Of a stretch of 64,000 nucleotides of DNA, positions 1 through 11,109 are shown one piece after another. The stretch comes from Eucommia ulmoides (Eukaryota > Streptophyta > Magnoliopsida > Garryales > Eucommiaceae). Within the stretch, counting starts at the first letter, position 1. The number at the start of each line of letters is the position of its first letter. The DNA is taken from assembly GCA_016647705.1 (NCBI GenBank), contig CM028328.1, positions 51,755,647-51,819,646 of the forward strand, in the 5' to 3' direction. Made by a program: the position numbers and the translations under genes. The notes below the pieces were generated by a model. That model saw only the letters and a list, made by a program, of their open reading frames with translations, had not been told where the DNA came from and searched no databases.

Positions 1-1745
1 AAATATCTCAAATCAAATCTAAAAATGAGAGAAAAATCTAGAGAGAGAGAGAGGGAGAGACGATCGAAGGTGGTGTTGTCGGCCGGCGGAGGGTGATTGT
101 CGTTGGGTGGTTTGTCGGCTATATGGGTGGATGTTTTTTATCGTTCGTGTGCGAGTGTGTTGTTTCGTCGTTCGACCGTCGTCATCGTTGCTGCATGTGT
201 GTGTGTGATCAGTTGTGGTTGCCGGAGGTAGGACGTCGTCAGTGGGTATGTGTGGGTTTAGTTGTGGGTCTGTGTTTCGGTTGTGGGTGTGCGTGTTTCG
301 GGTGTGTGTGTGTCGTCGTTGATCATTTGGCCGGCGTTGAGTGAGAACTAGTAAGAGAGAGAGTGTCGTCGGCCGGTGGGTTTGAGGGTGTGTCCGTGTT
401 CAGCCGTGATGTGGCTATGTATGTGTATGTGTGGTGGGTTTCAGTGTATGTGTGTGTGCCGTGGGCAGTGGTGTGGTCGTTCGCTCTGGTGGTGCATGAT
501 TCGTCGCCGTCGTTCGGTAAGAGTGTGTGATCGTTGTGTGTGCGTGTTTGTTCTGTGCGGCGAAAGGGTGTGTGTGTGTGTATGTGTGTGTCGTCAGTCG
601 ACCGCTACGATGTGGGTGTGAGGTTGCCGGCTGTTGATCGGCTTGAGCGTGTCGGCGAGAACCCAACCTGCGGAACAGAAAACACAAACAAAAAAAAAAA
701 AAAAAAAACAGAAAAAGAAACAGGAAGTAGAAAGGAAAAAGAGAAAAAAATAAAAATATACACAAACAGCCCCAATAAAAATCCAAAATCCATCTCGTGG
801 CCGACAGATGATTCGGAATAGGTAAAATTTCAATCAATTATTAATTTTCGTTAAATTAAATTTTATTTGGCGTTACAAATCCTAAAATCGTAATAATTTC
901 GTAACGGTTAATTAATTTTAATTACGTGGTACATAAAATAGTAATGATTCGGAATATAGGGTCTGCATTGCATGATTCAGATGTTTTAGATAAGATATTA
1001 ATTTAGACTCTGTCACTATTAGGCTCGCAGGCACTAGTGTCCCAACAGAGTGTAGTCAGTGAAGGTTTTGGAGAGCGGTTAACGAGGTGAGTATATTATC
1101 TTCTTGCCAAACTATTTTTCTATGTATATATATGATGAAATATGTGTTTACTTAAAATGTATGAATTTATGAATTATAAGGATCAAGCAGGATTTGGGTG
1201 AGTTGGTAAATTGGATTTTCAGAAGATTTGGATGGTTTTCGAAATAAAGTTGAAAATGATTTTTTGTTGGATTTGGTGAAATCAGACGGTGTTTTTAAAA
1301 GAGAATAGAAAATATCTTTTTTTTCTAAAAATGCCTGGTTTTCTAAAAATAAAGGGTAGAAAAGTGATTTTGATAAAATCAGACGTTTTCTTTAAAAGAA
1401 AGTGTGAAATATGATTTTTGGATTTAAAAGTTGGTTTTGAAAAAAAAAAAGATAGACGTGGTGATTTGACGATGTTGAGTAGACGATATTTATTGAGTTG
1501 TGATTCGATGATGCTGCATTTGATTTGACGATGCCATAATATTTATCTGTTTCGGTTGAGTGAGGTTATCCTCTTTGGCGGAGTGATGTTATCCGCTTCA
1601 GCAGAGTGATGTTTATCTCTTTCGGCAGAGTGATGTTAGACATTTATACTGCGCAGTAATTATCCGCTTCGGCGGAGTGATGGGTGTTCGTAGGAAGGCA
1701 TATCCTACGGATGGTACGTTACCGTTGCAACTCCCGATCGTGATG
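1..1745 (+). repeat. long LTR-like repeat, copy 1 (left end outside window)
   Basis: This segment is homologous to 2190-3820. Both have a GA-run, a GT/CG-rich block, an A-rich stretch near 690-770, the phrase gggtctgcattgca, the phrase cttcttgccaaact, and a closing hairpin cgtaggaagg..cctacg followed by ccgttgcaactcccgatcgtga. The ORFs in the GT-rich part are low-complexity and not protein-like. Copy 1 stops abruptly near 1745, where copy 2 continues with gttaaaatgatcac. I infer a degraded LTR, perhaps of a Ty3/gypsy chromovirus type, but no internal domain is attached, so the superfamily is open. Confidence 0.55.
1548..1690 (+). repeat. minisatellite, about 30-bp unit, in LTR copy 1
   Basis: Three to four imperfect units share the core cttcggcggagtgatgtta (1560-1685). 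The array lies directly before the closing hairpin of the LTR-like repeat. The homologous place in copy 2 holds a different array (3627-3768). Confidence 0.7.
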
Positions 1746-4435
1746 TAAAACCTAAATCGTAAAACGTATGTCATAAATAGTTACATTTTAGAGCATTAGA
1801 AAATTTTAGGTAAAAAATTTTATTGATTAAAAACTCAAATCAAAAGTTGGGGGTCAAATTTAAAAATATTACTCTCAACTTGGGATGCGAATTGCCAATT
1901 AAAAATCTAAAATTGAAAATGTTAGGGATCAAATTACAATTTTAGAAACTTATAAATGTTGAATTGAACTCAAAAAGAAGACTTTAAGAAATTAGAGGGG
2001 GAAAAGAGTAATTTAACAAAAACTTTTTAAAACATATAGATATATACACACACGCATACGCTGTGCATGTGAGACTGCCGGAAAGGAGAGAATGGAGAGG
2101 CAACGTGGCAGGTTAGGACCGATTTCCACCACTTAATCCATGCAATATATACGTACTTGTGCATGTGTATTGATCAAAAAGCTTCCATCAAACTTAAAAT
2201 TTGATAAATTCTAGAGAGAGAGAGCGTCGGAGCAAGGGAGGGGGTGATTGGACTTCCTTGAATCAGTGTTCCTCCGGCAGTGGTGGTCGTGGTTGTTACT
2301 CGTATGTATGATCGTGTAGGTATCTTCGTTAGTTTCGGGGGAGAGCGAAAGTGGTTCGGTCGGTGGGGTGGTTCGTCGACGGCGGGACGTGTGCGTTCTT
2401 AGCATCGCGAGTGAGCGGACGTTGGGTTCGGTTGTTCAGTTTGTCGATGATCTTCGATCTAGTGAGTACTTATGCATATTTATGTGAGCATTCTAGTGGG
2501 TGTGTGCATGCATGTGTATGTGATCGGAGGTAGGATCGCCAGTGGGTTTCGATTTCGTCCGACGGTGGCGTTTCGACAGAGTGTATGTGTTCTGATTCTT
2601 GTTTCGTAGAGCGTGTGTATGTGTGTGTTGCTTCGACTGCATGCGTGAGTGATCGTCACCACGACGCGGCCGATGGTATGTATCACCGCTATGGCGGTGC
2701 ATGCGCGTGTGCATCATCTATTTTGGTTCAATACTGTAGAATGTGGGTATGTGGAAGTGTTGTTCAGATCATCGTCCGTCGACCTTTGGCGATCGTGTGT
2801 GTGGGCGTTCTGATTCGGTGTTGTGCATGTGTGTGTGTTTTGCTCTGTTCAGCCGGCAACCGTGCGAATGGGTGAGTGTGTAAGGCAATATATGTATGGG
2901 TGCTATGTTATGATCAGTGTGTGTATGCGTGTGCATGTGTGTGTTACTGAAGATCGTTATGTGTAGCCGGTGTGTCGCCGGCAGGGGGCGGGTCGGCTGG
3001 TGGTGGCATCGGTGGGCTGAGCATAAACAGAAAACTGAAACAGAAAAAAAAAAAAGGGGGGGGAAGAAGAAGGGAAAAAAAATTGCACAAACCACCCCGA
3101 TAAAAATTAAAAATCCATCTCGTGATCTGTGAACGATTCGGAATGAGTAACGTTTTTCGTTGAGTTTATTTCAGTTTATTGAATTGAATTCTAGCATCAA
3201 AATTTTAGAATCAGAATAATAAATTGGGACCGTTCGTATTACTAAATTTTATGCAGTTATTTTTAATGAAATAAAAATTACCCGAAATAGTAATTTCCAT
3301 AAGTAAAATGTGGGAAATGAAAAATTTCGGAACTTAGGGTCTGCATTGCACAATTTGATTATTATGCATAAAATATTAATTTAGGTCCTATCATTACTAA
3401 GTTCGTAAATGCCAACATCCCGGTAGTCTTTGGACGGTACTGTTTTGTAGCACAAGGAACGAGGTGAGTGTACTGTCTTCTTGCCAAACTGTTCTCCGTA
3501 TATATATATGATGACATATGTGTTTTCTTACACTATACGATTTCTTAAATGATATGGATCAAGCAGGTTTTTGGAATTGTGTTGGTTTCTAAAAGAAGGT
3601 TTAAAAATAATTTTCGTTAGATATGAGTGGTTTATATTTCTCCCCAAAGGGGGTGTGGTTTCTCCCTGGAAGGGGTGTGGATTATATTTCTCCCCATAAG
3701 GGGTGTGGATTATATTTCTCTCCGTAAGGGGTGTGGATTATATTTCTCCCTAAAAGGGGTGTGGATATTTCGTAGGAAGGTATTCCTACGAATGTTACGG
3801 TACCGTTGCAACTCCCGATCGTGAGGTTAAAATGATCACTATGGCTAGCCAGTGTGTGTTGTGGTGGAGTAGTGGTTTGAGATGTGATGTTTTATTTATA
3901 CTGGGTGATTTATTATTCATTGTGGTGATCGGTATGATATTTCTACTAGATGGTTTTAAAATGGAACTTATATATATTGCTTTATTTTCACTGCATATAT
4001 TATGAAGACTTTTACAAGCTATGTGATATCTATATACTTATGCTTGATCCATATTTAAATAATGTATTATTTAGAATGTATTATTATGTAAAAATATTTT
4101 TAATAAGAAGGCAGTACACTCGCAGGTGAAATAGCTAGGAGTCGGTCCCCTACTGGCACTGGGTAGAGTATGGCGATGGTATAGCGAGGGAGTATTTTGG
4201 GAGGTGCTGCTTGAGGAGAACCTAGGAGAGGTTAATTGTTGTTTTTATCTTTTATTGTTATTAAAATTCAGGGACGGGTGTGTCCCTAGTTAGAAAATGT
4301 TTATGGCCCGATTTTGTGATTGTATAATTATGAATGTCTACTGTCACTATCTAGTTTGATTTGTCCCTCAGGTGATGTTGTGTCGATGTCACGCCGGCCC
4401 CCTAGGTGACAGGTGTCCGAGGTGGGGGGTGACAC
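1746..4435 (+). repeat. long LTR-like repeat, copy 2 (most complete)
   Basis: This copy begins with an AT-rich part (1750-2190) that includes a TATA-like caatatatacg near 2142. It then follows copy 1 through the GA-run, GT-rich block, A-rich tract, gggtctgcattgca, minisatellite and hairpin. It continues into a part that copy 1 lacks (3821-4435), ending gtcacgccggccccc..gtgacac. The length of about 2.7 kb suits a long plant gypsy LTR. No PBS or PPT is recognisable next to it. Family assignment is inference. Confidence 0.55.
3627..3768 (+). repeat. minisatellite, about 33-bp unit, in LTR copy 2
   Basis: Four to five units read tatatttctcccc..aaggggtgtggat. They sit at the position equivalent to the unrelated minisatellite of copy 1, directly before the hairpin cgtaggaaggtattcctacg. 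Confidence 0.8.
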
Positions 4436-5049
4436 GTAAGGTTAAAACGATCACTATGGCTAGCCAATGTGTATTGTGGTGGAGTGGTGGTTGAGATGTG
4501 TGTTTGAGATATGATGTTTTACTTATATTGGGTAATTTATTATTTATTATGGTGATTGGTATTATTTTACTAGATGGGTTGCAATGGAACTTATATTTAT
4601 TTCTTTATTCTCACTGCTTATATTATGGAGAATTTTACTAGTTACGTATTGTTTCTATACTCACGTTTGATCCATTTAGATGTTGTAGAATGAATTATTA
4701 TCTTAAAAATATTTTTATTAAGAAGGCACTACACTCGCAGGTAAAATAGCTAGGAGTCGGTCGGTCCTCTACTGGCACTACATAGAGTTATGCGGGTCAC
4801 ACAAAGGAGTCATTTGAGGAAAATTTTGGAGACGAGATATCAGAAATGAAATCTAAGTGAGGTTCAGGGGATTTGTTTGATTGTATTTATATTCGGGACG
4901 GTATATCCCTATCAGATGGGACTATTATATGTGTTGTATAAATTTACAATTTTGTTAATGACGTATTGAGGTTGGCTAGTCAGTTGGGCGGTGTTATGTC
5001 TACGTCACGCCGGCCCCACATAACGGGTGTCCGGGGTTGGGTGTGACAC
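3821..5049 (+). repeat. tandem duplication of the LTR 3' part (615 + 614 bp)
   Basis: Unit 1 is 3821-4435 and unit 2 is 4436-5049. Both start gt(g/a)aggttaaaa(t/c)gatcac, both contain aagaaggca(g/c)tacactcgcaggt, and both end gtcacgccggcccc..gggtgtccg(a/g)gg..gtgacac. The lengths are nearly equal but the bases have diverged clearly, so the duplication is old. It could be an unequal-crossover product or two nested partial LTRs. Confidence 0.75.
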
Positions 5050-5144
5050 CAACACTTTAAAACAAACTTCCACAAAAATTTCCATAAAACATACTTCCAC
5101 AAAAAATTCCATAATTTTCTAAGTATACTCATCTGGCCGTTCTC

Positions 5145-5870
5145 GTGCAGAGCATGCTCCATTTCTCCATCCTTTATTATAGGCTTGCTAAGAGAACCAT
5201 AGGGGATGCTGTCATTCGGTCTGAGAGGGATGCAACCCTTGAGAAGGTGGACAAGTTGAACGCTGACCTCCAGACCACTGCCCTTACACAATCATGTCTC
5301 CAGGTTAGGCTTCAGCTAGTCACCACAGAGTGAGATAGCCTAGTCAAGGAAAAGAAAAGCCTCTTATCTCAGCTCCAGGATAGGGTCTCCGAGGTGAAAG
5401 ACTTGAGCTAGAGGTTGAAGAAAGAGAAACTCCAGAGAGAAATGTCAATTAGTAAGGCCAAGAAAAAGGCCATTGCCAAGTTCAAGGCCAGCAAAGAGTT
5501 CGAGGACTTGAAGCTTGACCTTACTGCTAACTATATGGATGATGGTTTCCAGGCTGGGATATGTTCACTCCGCCATCTCTTTCCCAAAGTCGACTATTGA
5601 CAAATTCAAATGGAGTTTCCCGAGGAGGGGTAGCTAATAGGGGGGAACAAGTAGTTGAAGAGGCAAGCCCGGAGAAAGACCAGGAGGTTGGAGAGGGCGA
5701 AGGTAAATGTGATGCTGAAGGTGACGACGATGATGGAGATGAGGAGATGCATGCCGGCGTTGTAGACGTCGAGCCATCTCGGAGGACTCAGCTTCATCAG
5801 TCTTCCAGGGTGGCTATAGGCACGGTAGTCAAAACCCTAACCTGACCTTATCCCTAGACTTTGATATTTT
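5145..5870 (+). pseudogene. antisense extra ORF (aORF) fragment of Tat element, coiled-coil C-terminal part
   Basis: The broken reading frames at 5145-5333, 5415-5600 and 5561-5845 encode a charged coiled-coil region. It has KLNADL, KKEKLQREM and FKASKEFEDLKLDLTANYMDDGF, then an acidic tail (DAEGDDDDGDEE). The same layout (coiled coil, then EFHKLKLKIGADMMTDGYKA) ends the better preserved ORF at 42564-43109. A possible splice acceptor (cgtgcag) lies just before 5152. The ORF is antisense to the gypsy pol that follows, which matches the extra antisense ORFs known between pol and the 3' LTR in Tat-lineage elements. The N-terminal part and the 3' LTR are missing, cut near 5050. In-frame stops make it non-functional. 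Confidence 0.6.
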
Positions 5871-6060
5871 TTATCCTTGATCCATTTTTTATTTTTATTT
5901 TTTTTATTTATTTTGATGTAATTTGGTGATGGATTTGTGAGATTGGGCATGAACCCCACCGATGTAAACATCTTTTTGGATATAATAGAAACACAAATCA
6001 AGTTTTTGGTCAAATTCTTTGTGTTGTACTATAACTGTCGAACTCTTTTCCCTATTCTCT

Positions 6061-7104
6061 TTCTTAGGATAGAATAGTCAGGTACCTTGGAGCTTGAAGC
6101 TCGGAGCTCGGAGCATGGTGCATGAGATCTCCATCTCGGACCTGAGCTTCCATTGAGAGGTTGACGAGCTGCAGGTGCTTGAACCCTGAGACTTGGTCAA
6201 ATCTTATCCATCCGTTAAGTATATGAAACCCTCTTGGGACCGTAAACCTTCCAAACCAAACCTTCCAAGCTGAAGGAGTACAGAGAACTATGGTCGGCCA
6301 ATCTTTAATACTTGGCAAACTTTTTCCAGCCTAGAGGCTTAGTTCGGTTTTGGGACCTCCTAATTTGAACAATCCGAGCTAAGGTGCTCGGAGAGTGAAG
6401 CTCAGTCAAATTTCCATACTTGGAAATTGTTTGCTTGGAGGCTTAGTTCGGTTTTGGGACCTCCAAATTTGAACAATCCGAGCTGAGTGTGCTCAGAGAG
6501 CAGAGCTCAGCCAAATTTCTTTGGAAATTGTTTGCTCGGAGGCTTAGTTGGGTTTTGGGACCTCTAAATTTGAACAATCCGAGCTGAGGGTGCTTAGAGA
6601 GTAGAGCTCGACCAAATTTCTATACTTGAAAATTACTTGTTCTTATTGCCAAGACTATATCCACCCTGCCTCCCTAGCCTGGAGCACGAGTAGTAGCTCT
6701 TATCATGTTGTTGGCTAAATGGTGATGGTTTTCGAACAGTCCTTGTTCCTCGCGGTCAACAAGGCGCCTTGGTAGCATTGGGGAATATGGTCGGTCATCG
6801 GCGGGTTTGCCGTATTTGGGCTCATCCTTGAACTTTTTTGGATTATCCAAATTTAGTCAATGTGGGAGCATCCTTCCCTTATAGTCTCCTAACCTGTGGT
6901 CGACTGTGAGGGGATAGATACTCGACCCCAAACCCTCAGACCCGATCGATACCCCACCCTTGGTAGATGACCTTGGTCTATCCCCGGGTCTAGACTATCA
7001 AACTATGTAGAGGTTCTGGTTATCATTCTTGACAGTTAGTGTCGGAGTGTCGCTTCGGAAGATGTATGTACGGGCTAGGAGGTTGTTGTACTTGAATAGT
7101 TATT
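6061..7104 (-). other. 3' untranslated region of Tat element 1, with tandem repeats
   Basis: This lies between the end of integrase and the antisense ORF. At 6330-6640 there are three copies of a roughly 110-bp unit with gcttagttcggttttgggacct and aatccgagctgag. The minus strand of 6780-7030 is homologous to 32170-32400 (both contain cccggggatagac.aaggtcat), the post-integrase region of the Tat element at 29148-34448. Tandem repeats in this position are a known trait of Tat/Ogre-type elements. Confidence 0.65.
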
Positions 7105-8410
7105 TCATTGATATGAAAATTCATTACACTTAGTAGCAAAATAGAATGTTAACAAAAGGATCTCTTCCTTATAGAAATATTTCTTGTGGTCGTCAGCATT
7201 CCAAGGGTGCCGTAGTGGGACCCCTTCTTCGGTCTCAAGCTCGTATGTGCTTGGCCTTGCGATTCTTGTTACGCAGTAAGGTCCCACCCAAGTGGAGGCG
7301 AGATTTTCGATGTTTAGCTCTTTGGTCGCCAAGGTGAATTTTTGGAGAATGAGGTCTCCAACTTCAAAATGAAAAGGGCACCCTTCTGTCATAGTAACGC
7401 GTTGCTCATTGTTGATATGTTGCTTGTCAAATTCAGGCGCTTTTTCTTTTCTCTTCTAGCAAGTCTAATTTGAGAGCCAGCATGGCGTCATTTTCTTCTT
7501 GGCTTTGGTCTATTCCTACCATTCTCATTGTTGGCATTCTGATCCCTGCAGGAATTACGGACTCCAATCCGAAGATTATAGCGAAAGAGGTTTATCTAAT
7601 TGGTGTCTGTAAGGTAGTATGATATGCTCAAAGGATAGGAAATAAATCTTCTACCCACTTACCCTTTACTTTATTGAGTCTGGTCTTCAAGCCATGTAAG
7701 ATTGTTCGATTGCTAACCTCAACTTGACATTGGCTTGAGGATGACCCAAAGAGGTGAAATAACTTCGCATACCAAGGCCTGAGTAGAAGTCAGTGAAGAG
7801 ATCGTGGTTGAACCGAGTGCCATTGTTGGAAAAGGATTACCTTTGAATTGCCAAACTTGTATATCATGGACTTCCATACAAAGTCCCGTATCATCTCTTT
7901 CGTGATTCGCATTAGGGGCTCTACCTTGATCCATTTGGTGAAATAATCGATGGCGACAACTAAGAATTTCTTTTTGCCGGTGCCCTGAGGAAAAGGGCCA
8001 AACAGGTCAATCCTCTACTGAACGAATGGCCACGGGCTAGTTATCAGAACTATGGTTGTTGGAGGCACATGAGGGTGTGGGTCGAACCTTTGACACTTGT
8101 TGTATTTTTCACAAATTCCATCGCATCCTCAAGCATCTTTGGCCAGTAATACCCTTATCGGAGAAGTTTGTCAGTCAGGGACTTGCCCCCCTGAGTGGTT
8201 ACCACATATGCCCTTGTGGACATCTCTTAGAACATATTTAGCTTCTTCTGGCTGAAGGCATCTAGAGTAAGGGCTTGAGAAGGACCATTGGTACAGGACT
8301 CCATCCATGATGCAATATCTCATGGACAAGTAATGTATCCTTCTGGCCTTAGAATGATCTTCCGGTAGCGTCTCATTCTCCAAATAATATTGTATCAAAT
8401 CCATCTAGGT
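7105..8410 (-). pseudogene. Ty3/gypsy (Tat) integrase, degenerate
   Basis: Read on the minus strand, this begins MDLIQYYLENETLPEDHSKA and has a zinc-binding remnant (CEKYNKCQRF). The catalytic core follows with the first Asp in VVAIDYFTKWIKVEPL. The second Asp motif is damaged (KVILFQQW in place of a form like SDNGTQF). The chromatin-side tail GPYCVTRIARPSTYELETEEG..HPWNAD is clear at 7105-7300. Frameshifts and stops split the domain (near 8170, 7990 and 7720), so no active integrase is encoded. Confidence 0.85.
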
Positions 8411-9006
8411 AGGCTGGTCATCCAGTTCACAAATTGATGCCACTTAGTCGGATACCGCGGTGCTTAGAGAATCTATATATTTTACGAGCACGCTTCTCTT
8501 CAAGGTCCACTCTACCACCGAAGCAAAGTTGGCTAAGGCATCAGTGTGCCTGTTTTTTTTCTTAGGGTATTTGGGTCACTTGGATCTTTTCAATTCTATC
8601 AATCAGCGTCTTGACTCTCTCCAAGTATACAGTCATGCTTGGATCCTTAGCCAAATACTCATTGTTGACTTGATTGACTACGAGCTGGGAGTCACAAAAG
8701 ACGATCAACATTCTGACATTAAAGTCCCAGACTAAGCGAAGGCCGGTGAGGAGCGCTTCGTATTCAGCTTCGTTGTTGGTTACCCTAAATCCTAATCTGA
8801 AGGCTTACTCAACCTTTTCTTTGTCCGGGGCCACGAGAACCATTCTCGCTCCACAACTGTTCACATTGGAAGACCCGACAATGAAGAGCTTCCAAGTATC
8901 TGGATCAGAGTCGGTTGCTGAGCTTGTCGATATTTCCTCTTCTTCCACGGGCTTGGTTCCCATGTCATTAGCAGTGGTCTCTAGATCATTGGGTAAGGTG
9001 AGCTAG
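8411..9006 (-). pseudogene. second (archaeal-type) RNase H of Tat pol
   Basis: The minus-strand translation contains WKLFIVGSSNVNSCGARMVLV, then NNEAEYEALLTGLRL, CDSQLVVNQVNNEY and HTDALANFASV. This is a complete extra RNase H domain downstream of the usual one. Two RNase H domains in tandem mark the Tat/Ogre/Retand branch of Ty3/gypsy elements. The first catalytic position reads IVG where VDG is usual, so the active site is probably damaged, and stops are present. Confidence 0.75.
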
Positions 9007-9520
9007 GCGATGAAGTTGGCCAGGACTTGGCCTTTAATTGAGGTCCATGGCCTATATTCTATGTAGAACTGACCAAGCTGAAGGATATATTTCATGAGCC
9101 GCCTCAAGATGTCAGGAGAGTACAAAATTTGCCTCAGGGGTTGGTTGGTTAGGATGATAATGGTGTGCTCCTAAAAGTACTGCTTCAGCTTTTTCGAGGC
9201 CACTAACAAAGCACAAACAAGTTTCTCAAACTTGGTATACCTCGTATCGGCATTCGTGAGGACTCTGCTGGAGTAATATACTTGGTTCTGAGCGTCGACG
9301 TCCTTTCTTACTAATGTTGCGCTGATCGCCATCGAATAAGTAGAGAAGTACATGTATAATTCTTTACTCCCCCTTTTGGGTACTGAGCAAAGGGGCAGAG
9401 GAGAGATACCGTTGAGCTCCTGGAACGCTATCTCATGCTCCTCCATCCATCCAAAGTTGTTGTTACCTCTTAACACTTTGAAAAAGGGTAAGCATTTCTC
9501 TGATGCTCGCGAGATAAATC
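9007..9520 (-). pseudogene. first RNase H domain of Tat element 1
   Basis: The minus-strand ORF 9476-9171 encodes FGWMEEHEIAFQELN, then YMYFSTYSMAISATLVRKD, QVYYSSRVLTNADTRYTKFEKL and LVASKKLKQYF. This is the standard gypsy RNase H directly after RT (family W..E.. AF..LK; L.VD.S..; Y.S..L..AE..Y...E). The catalytic Asp position reads YFST where YLAVS or VDAS forms are expected. A stop lies at 9171. Confidence 0.8.
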
Positions 9521-9524
9521 AATT

Positions 9525-10445
9525 TCAGGCAGGGAGTCTTCCTGTGAGCAACTGAACTTCCTTCTTATTCCGAGGAGAATTCATCCCCGGCATGACATTT
9601 ATCTTGTCGGGGTTCGCATCAATTCTGCACTGGGAGATCATGTACCCGAGGAACTTCCTTGCAGAAACTCCAAAGATGTACTTACTGGGGTACCGTTTCA
9701 TGTGGTAAGGCCTGAGCCTACCAAAGTAGTTCTGGAGGTGTTGGATGTGGTTAGGAGCCCTAGAGCTCTTGACTAACATGTCGTCGATGTAAACTTCAAT
9801 CGTCTGTTCGATCTCTTCTTTGAACATTTTGTTCACTATACATTGGAAGGTTACCCCAATGTTGTACAAGCTAAATGGCATGACCTTGTAACAATACATC
9901 CTCTTGTCCATGATGAAATATGTGTTGCTCTTGTCTGGAAGGAACATGGGTATCTTGTTATACCCGACGTACGTGTCTAGAAAACTCAGGCGCTCATATC
10001 CTGCCATGGTGTCAATGTCTATGTCGATCATCGGGAGGGGAAATAAGTCCTTTGGGCAAGCTTTGTTCAAGTCCTTGAAGTCGACGCACAAGCACCACTT
10101 GTTTCTAGCTTTAGGAGTGAGGTCCATATTAGCGAGCCAGTCTGGAAACTTGACTTTCTCCACCACATTCGATTTTATTAACTTGTATATTTCTTCTTCA
10201 ATTATCTTTTGCTGCTCTGGATGGAATTTTCTTCACTTCTATCTCATGTGTGGATGGTGCAGGTCAGTGTATAGGCAGTCCATCGCCATACTTGGGTTGA
10301 TCCTTGGTATCTCATCGTGTGACCATGCGAAGACATCATAATTTCTTTGGAGAAGGTTAGTGAGCTCAACTTGTTGTTTTGGGCTGAGTTTTGCCCCTAT
10401 TCTCACTATTCTTTCCTTTATCGTGGGGTGAATAGACATCTCCAC
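9525..10445 (-). pseudogene. Ty3/gypsy (Tat) reverse transcriptase
   Basis: The upstream frame (10445-10239) has LSPKQQVELTNLLQRNYDVFAWSHDEIP, typical of the gypsy pro-RT linker. The 213-aa frame (10166-9525) carries RT blocks: WCLCVDFKDLNKACPKD, FPLPMID, SFLDTYVGYNKIPM, MPFSLYNIGVTFQ, the catalytic box YIDDMLVKS (residues 126-134, at about 9790-9765) and FLGYMIS. The catalytic YIDD is intact, although FLD replaces the usual FMDGYSGY motif in part and stops occur on both sides. Confidence 0.9.
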
Positions 10446-10679
10446 CAGCTCTTCGTGAGGTCAGGGACGGTCTTTTTCTTCTCGGGGGTCGTCGATGGGC
10501 ACCAGTCTTGGTACCCTGTTCAAATCCATGAGTTTTGAGTTAACGTGCTCTGGCTCCATCATTGATTGTTATTCCCTCTTTTCTAGTGCCCTCTCGTCAC
10601 AAGCCTTGGAGGACTTCTGGTCTCCTTTCACTTCTCCCACATCCTTCTCGGTAGGGAACTTTATCAACTAGAGGTAAGG

Positions 10680-11100
10680 TGAGCAAATTGCCTTGAGGGC
10701 CGCCACGGTGGGTTATCCCATGATTGCATTGTAAGGGGATGTCTTGTCCACGATCAGGAATTTAGTCCACACCATTGAAGTACTGGGGTAGGTTCCCACC
10801 GTGACGGATAGAGAGACCTATCCCAATGCGTTAACCACATCCCTCCCAAAATCGACTAGGAGGCATTCGAAGGTTGTATTGCGTTGGGGTCTACCTTCAT
10901 CTTCTGAAATGCCCACTTGAAGATGATGTTGACAGAGCTTCCTCCGTCGGCCAGGATTCTTCCTATCTTGAAATGATTGATGAGGGCGATAATGACGAGG
11001 GCATCATCATAAGGGACATGTACACCCCAGAGATCTGTCTCGCTGAACAAAATGACGTTGTGCGTGGCGGCATTAATTGTGCTTACTTAAAATATATCAT
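10680..11100 (-). pseudogene. aspartic protease region of Tat element 1
   Basis: Minus-strand ORF 11050-10856 reads FSETDLWGVHVPYDDALVI..FKIGRILADGGSSVNIIFKWAFQKM. This is the Tat-type retropepsin core, in which D-G-G-S-S takes the place of the common D-T/S-G. The rest of the protease toward 10680 is visible only with stops. Confidence 0.8.
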
Positions 11101-11109
11101 CGTTAGCCT

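Noticed and set aside
93..837. Several overlapping ORFs in the GT/CG-rich block
   Set aside because: The proteins are runs of V, C, G or T, H from simple sequence, are open on both strands, and the block recurs in the second LTR-like copy.
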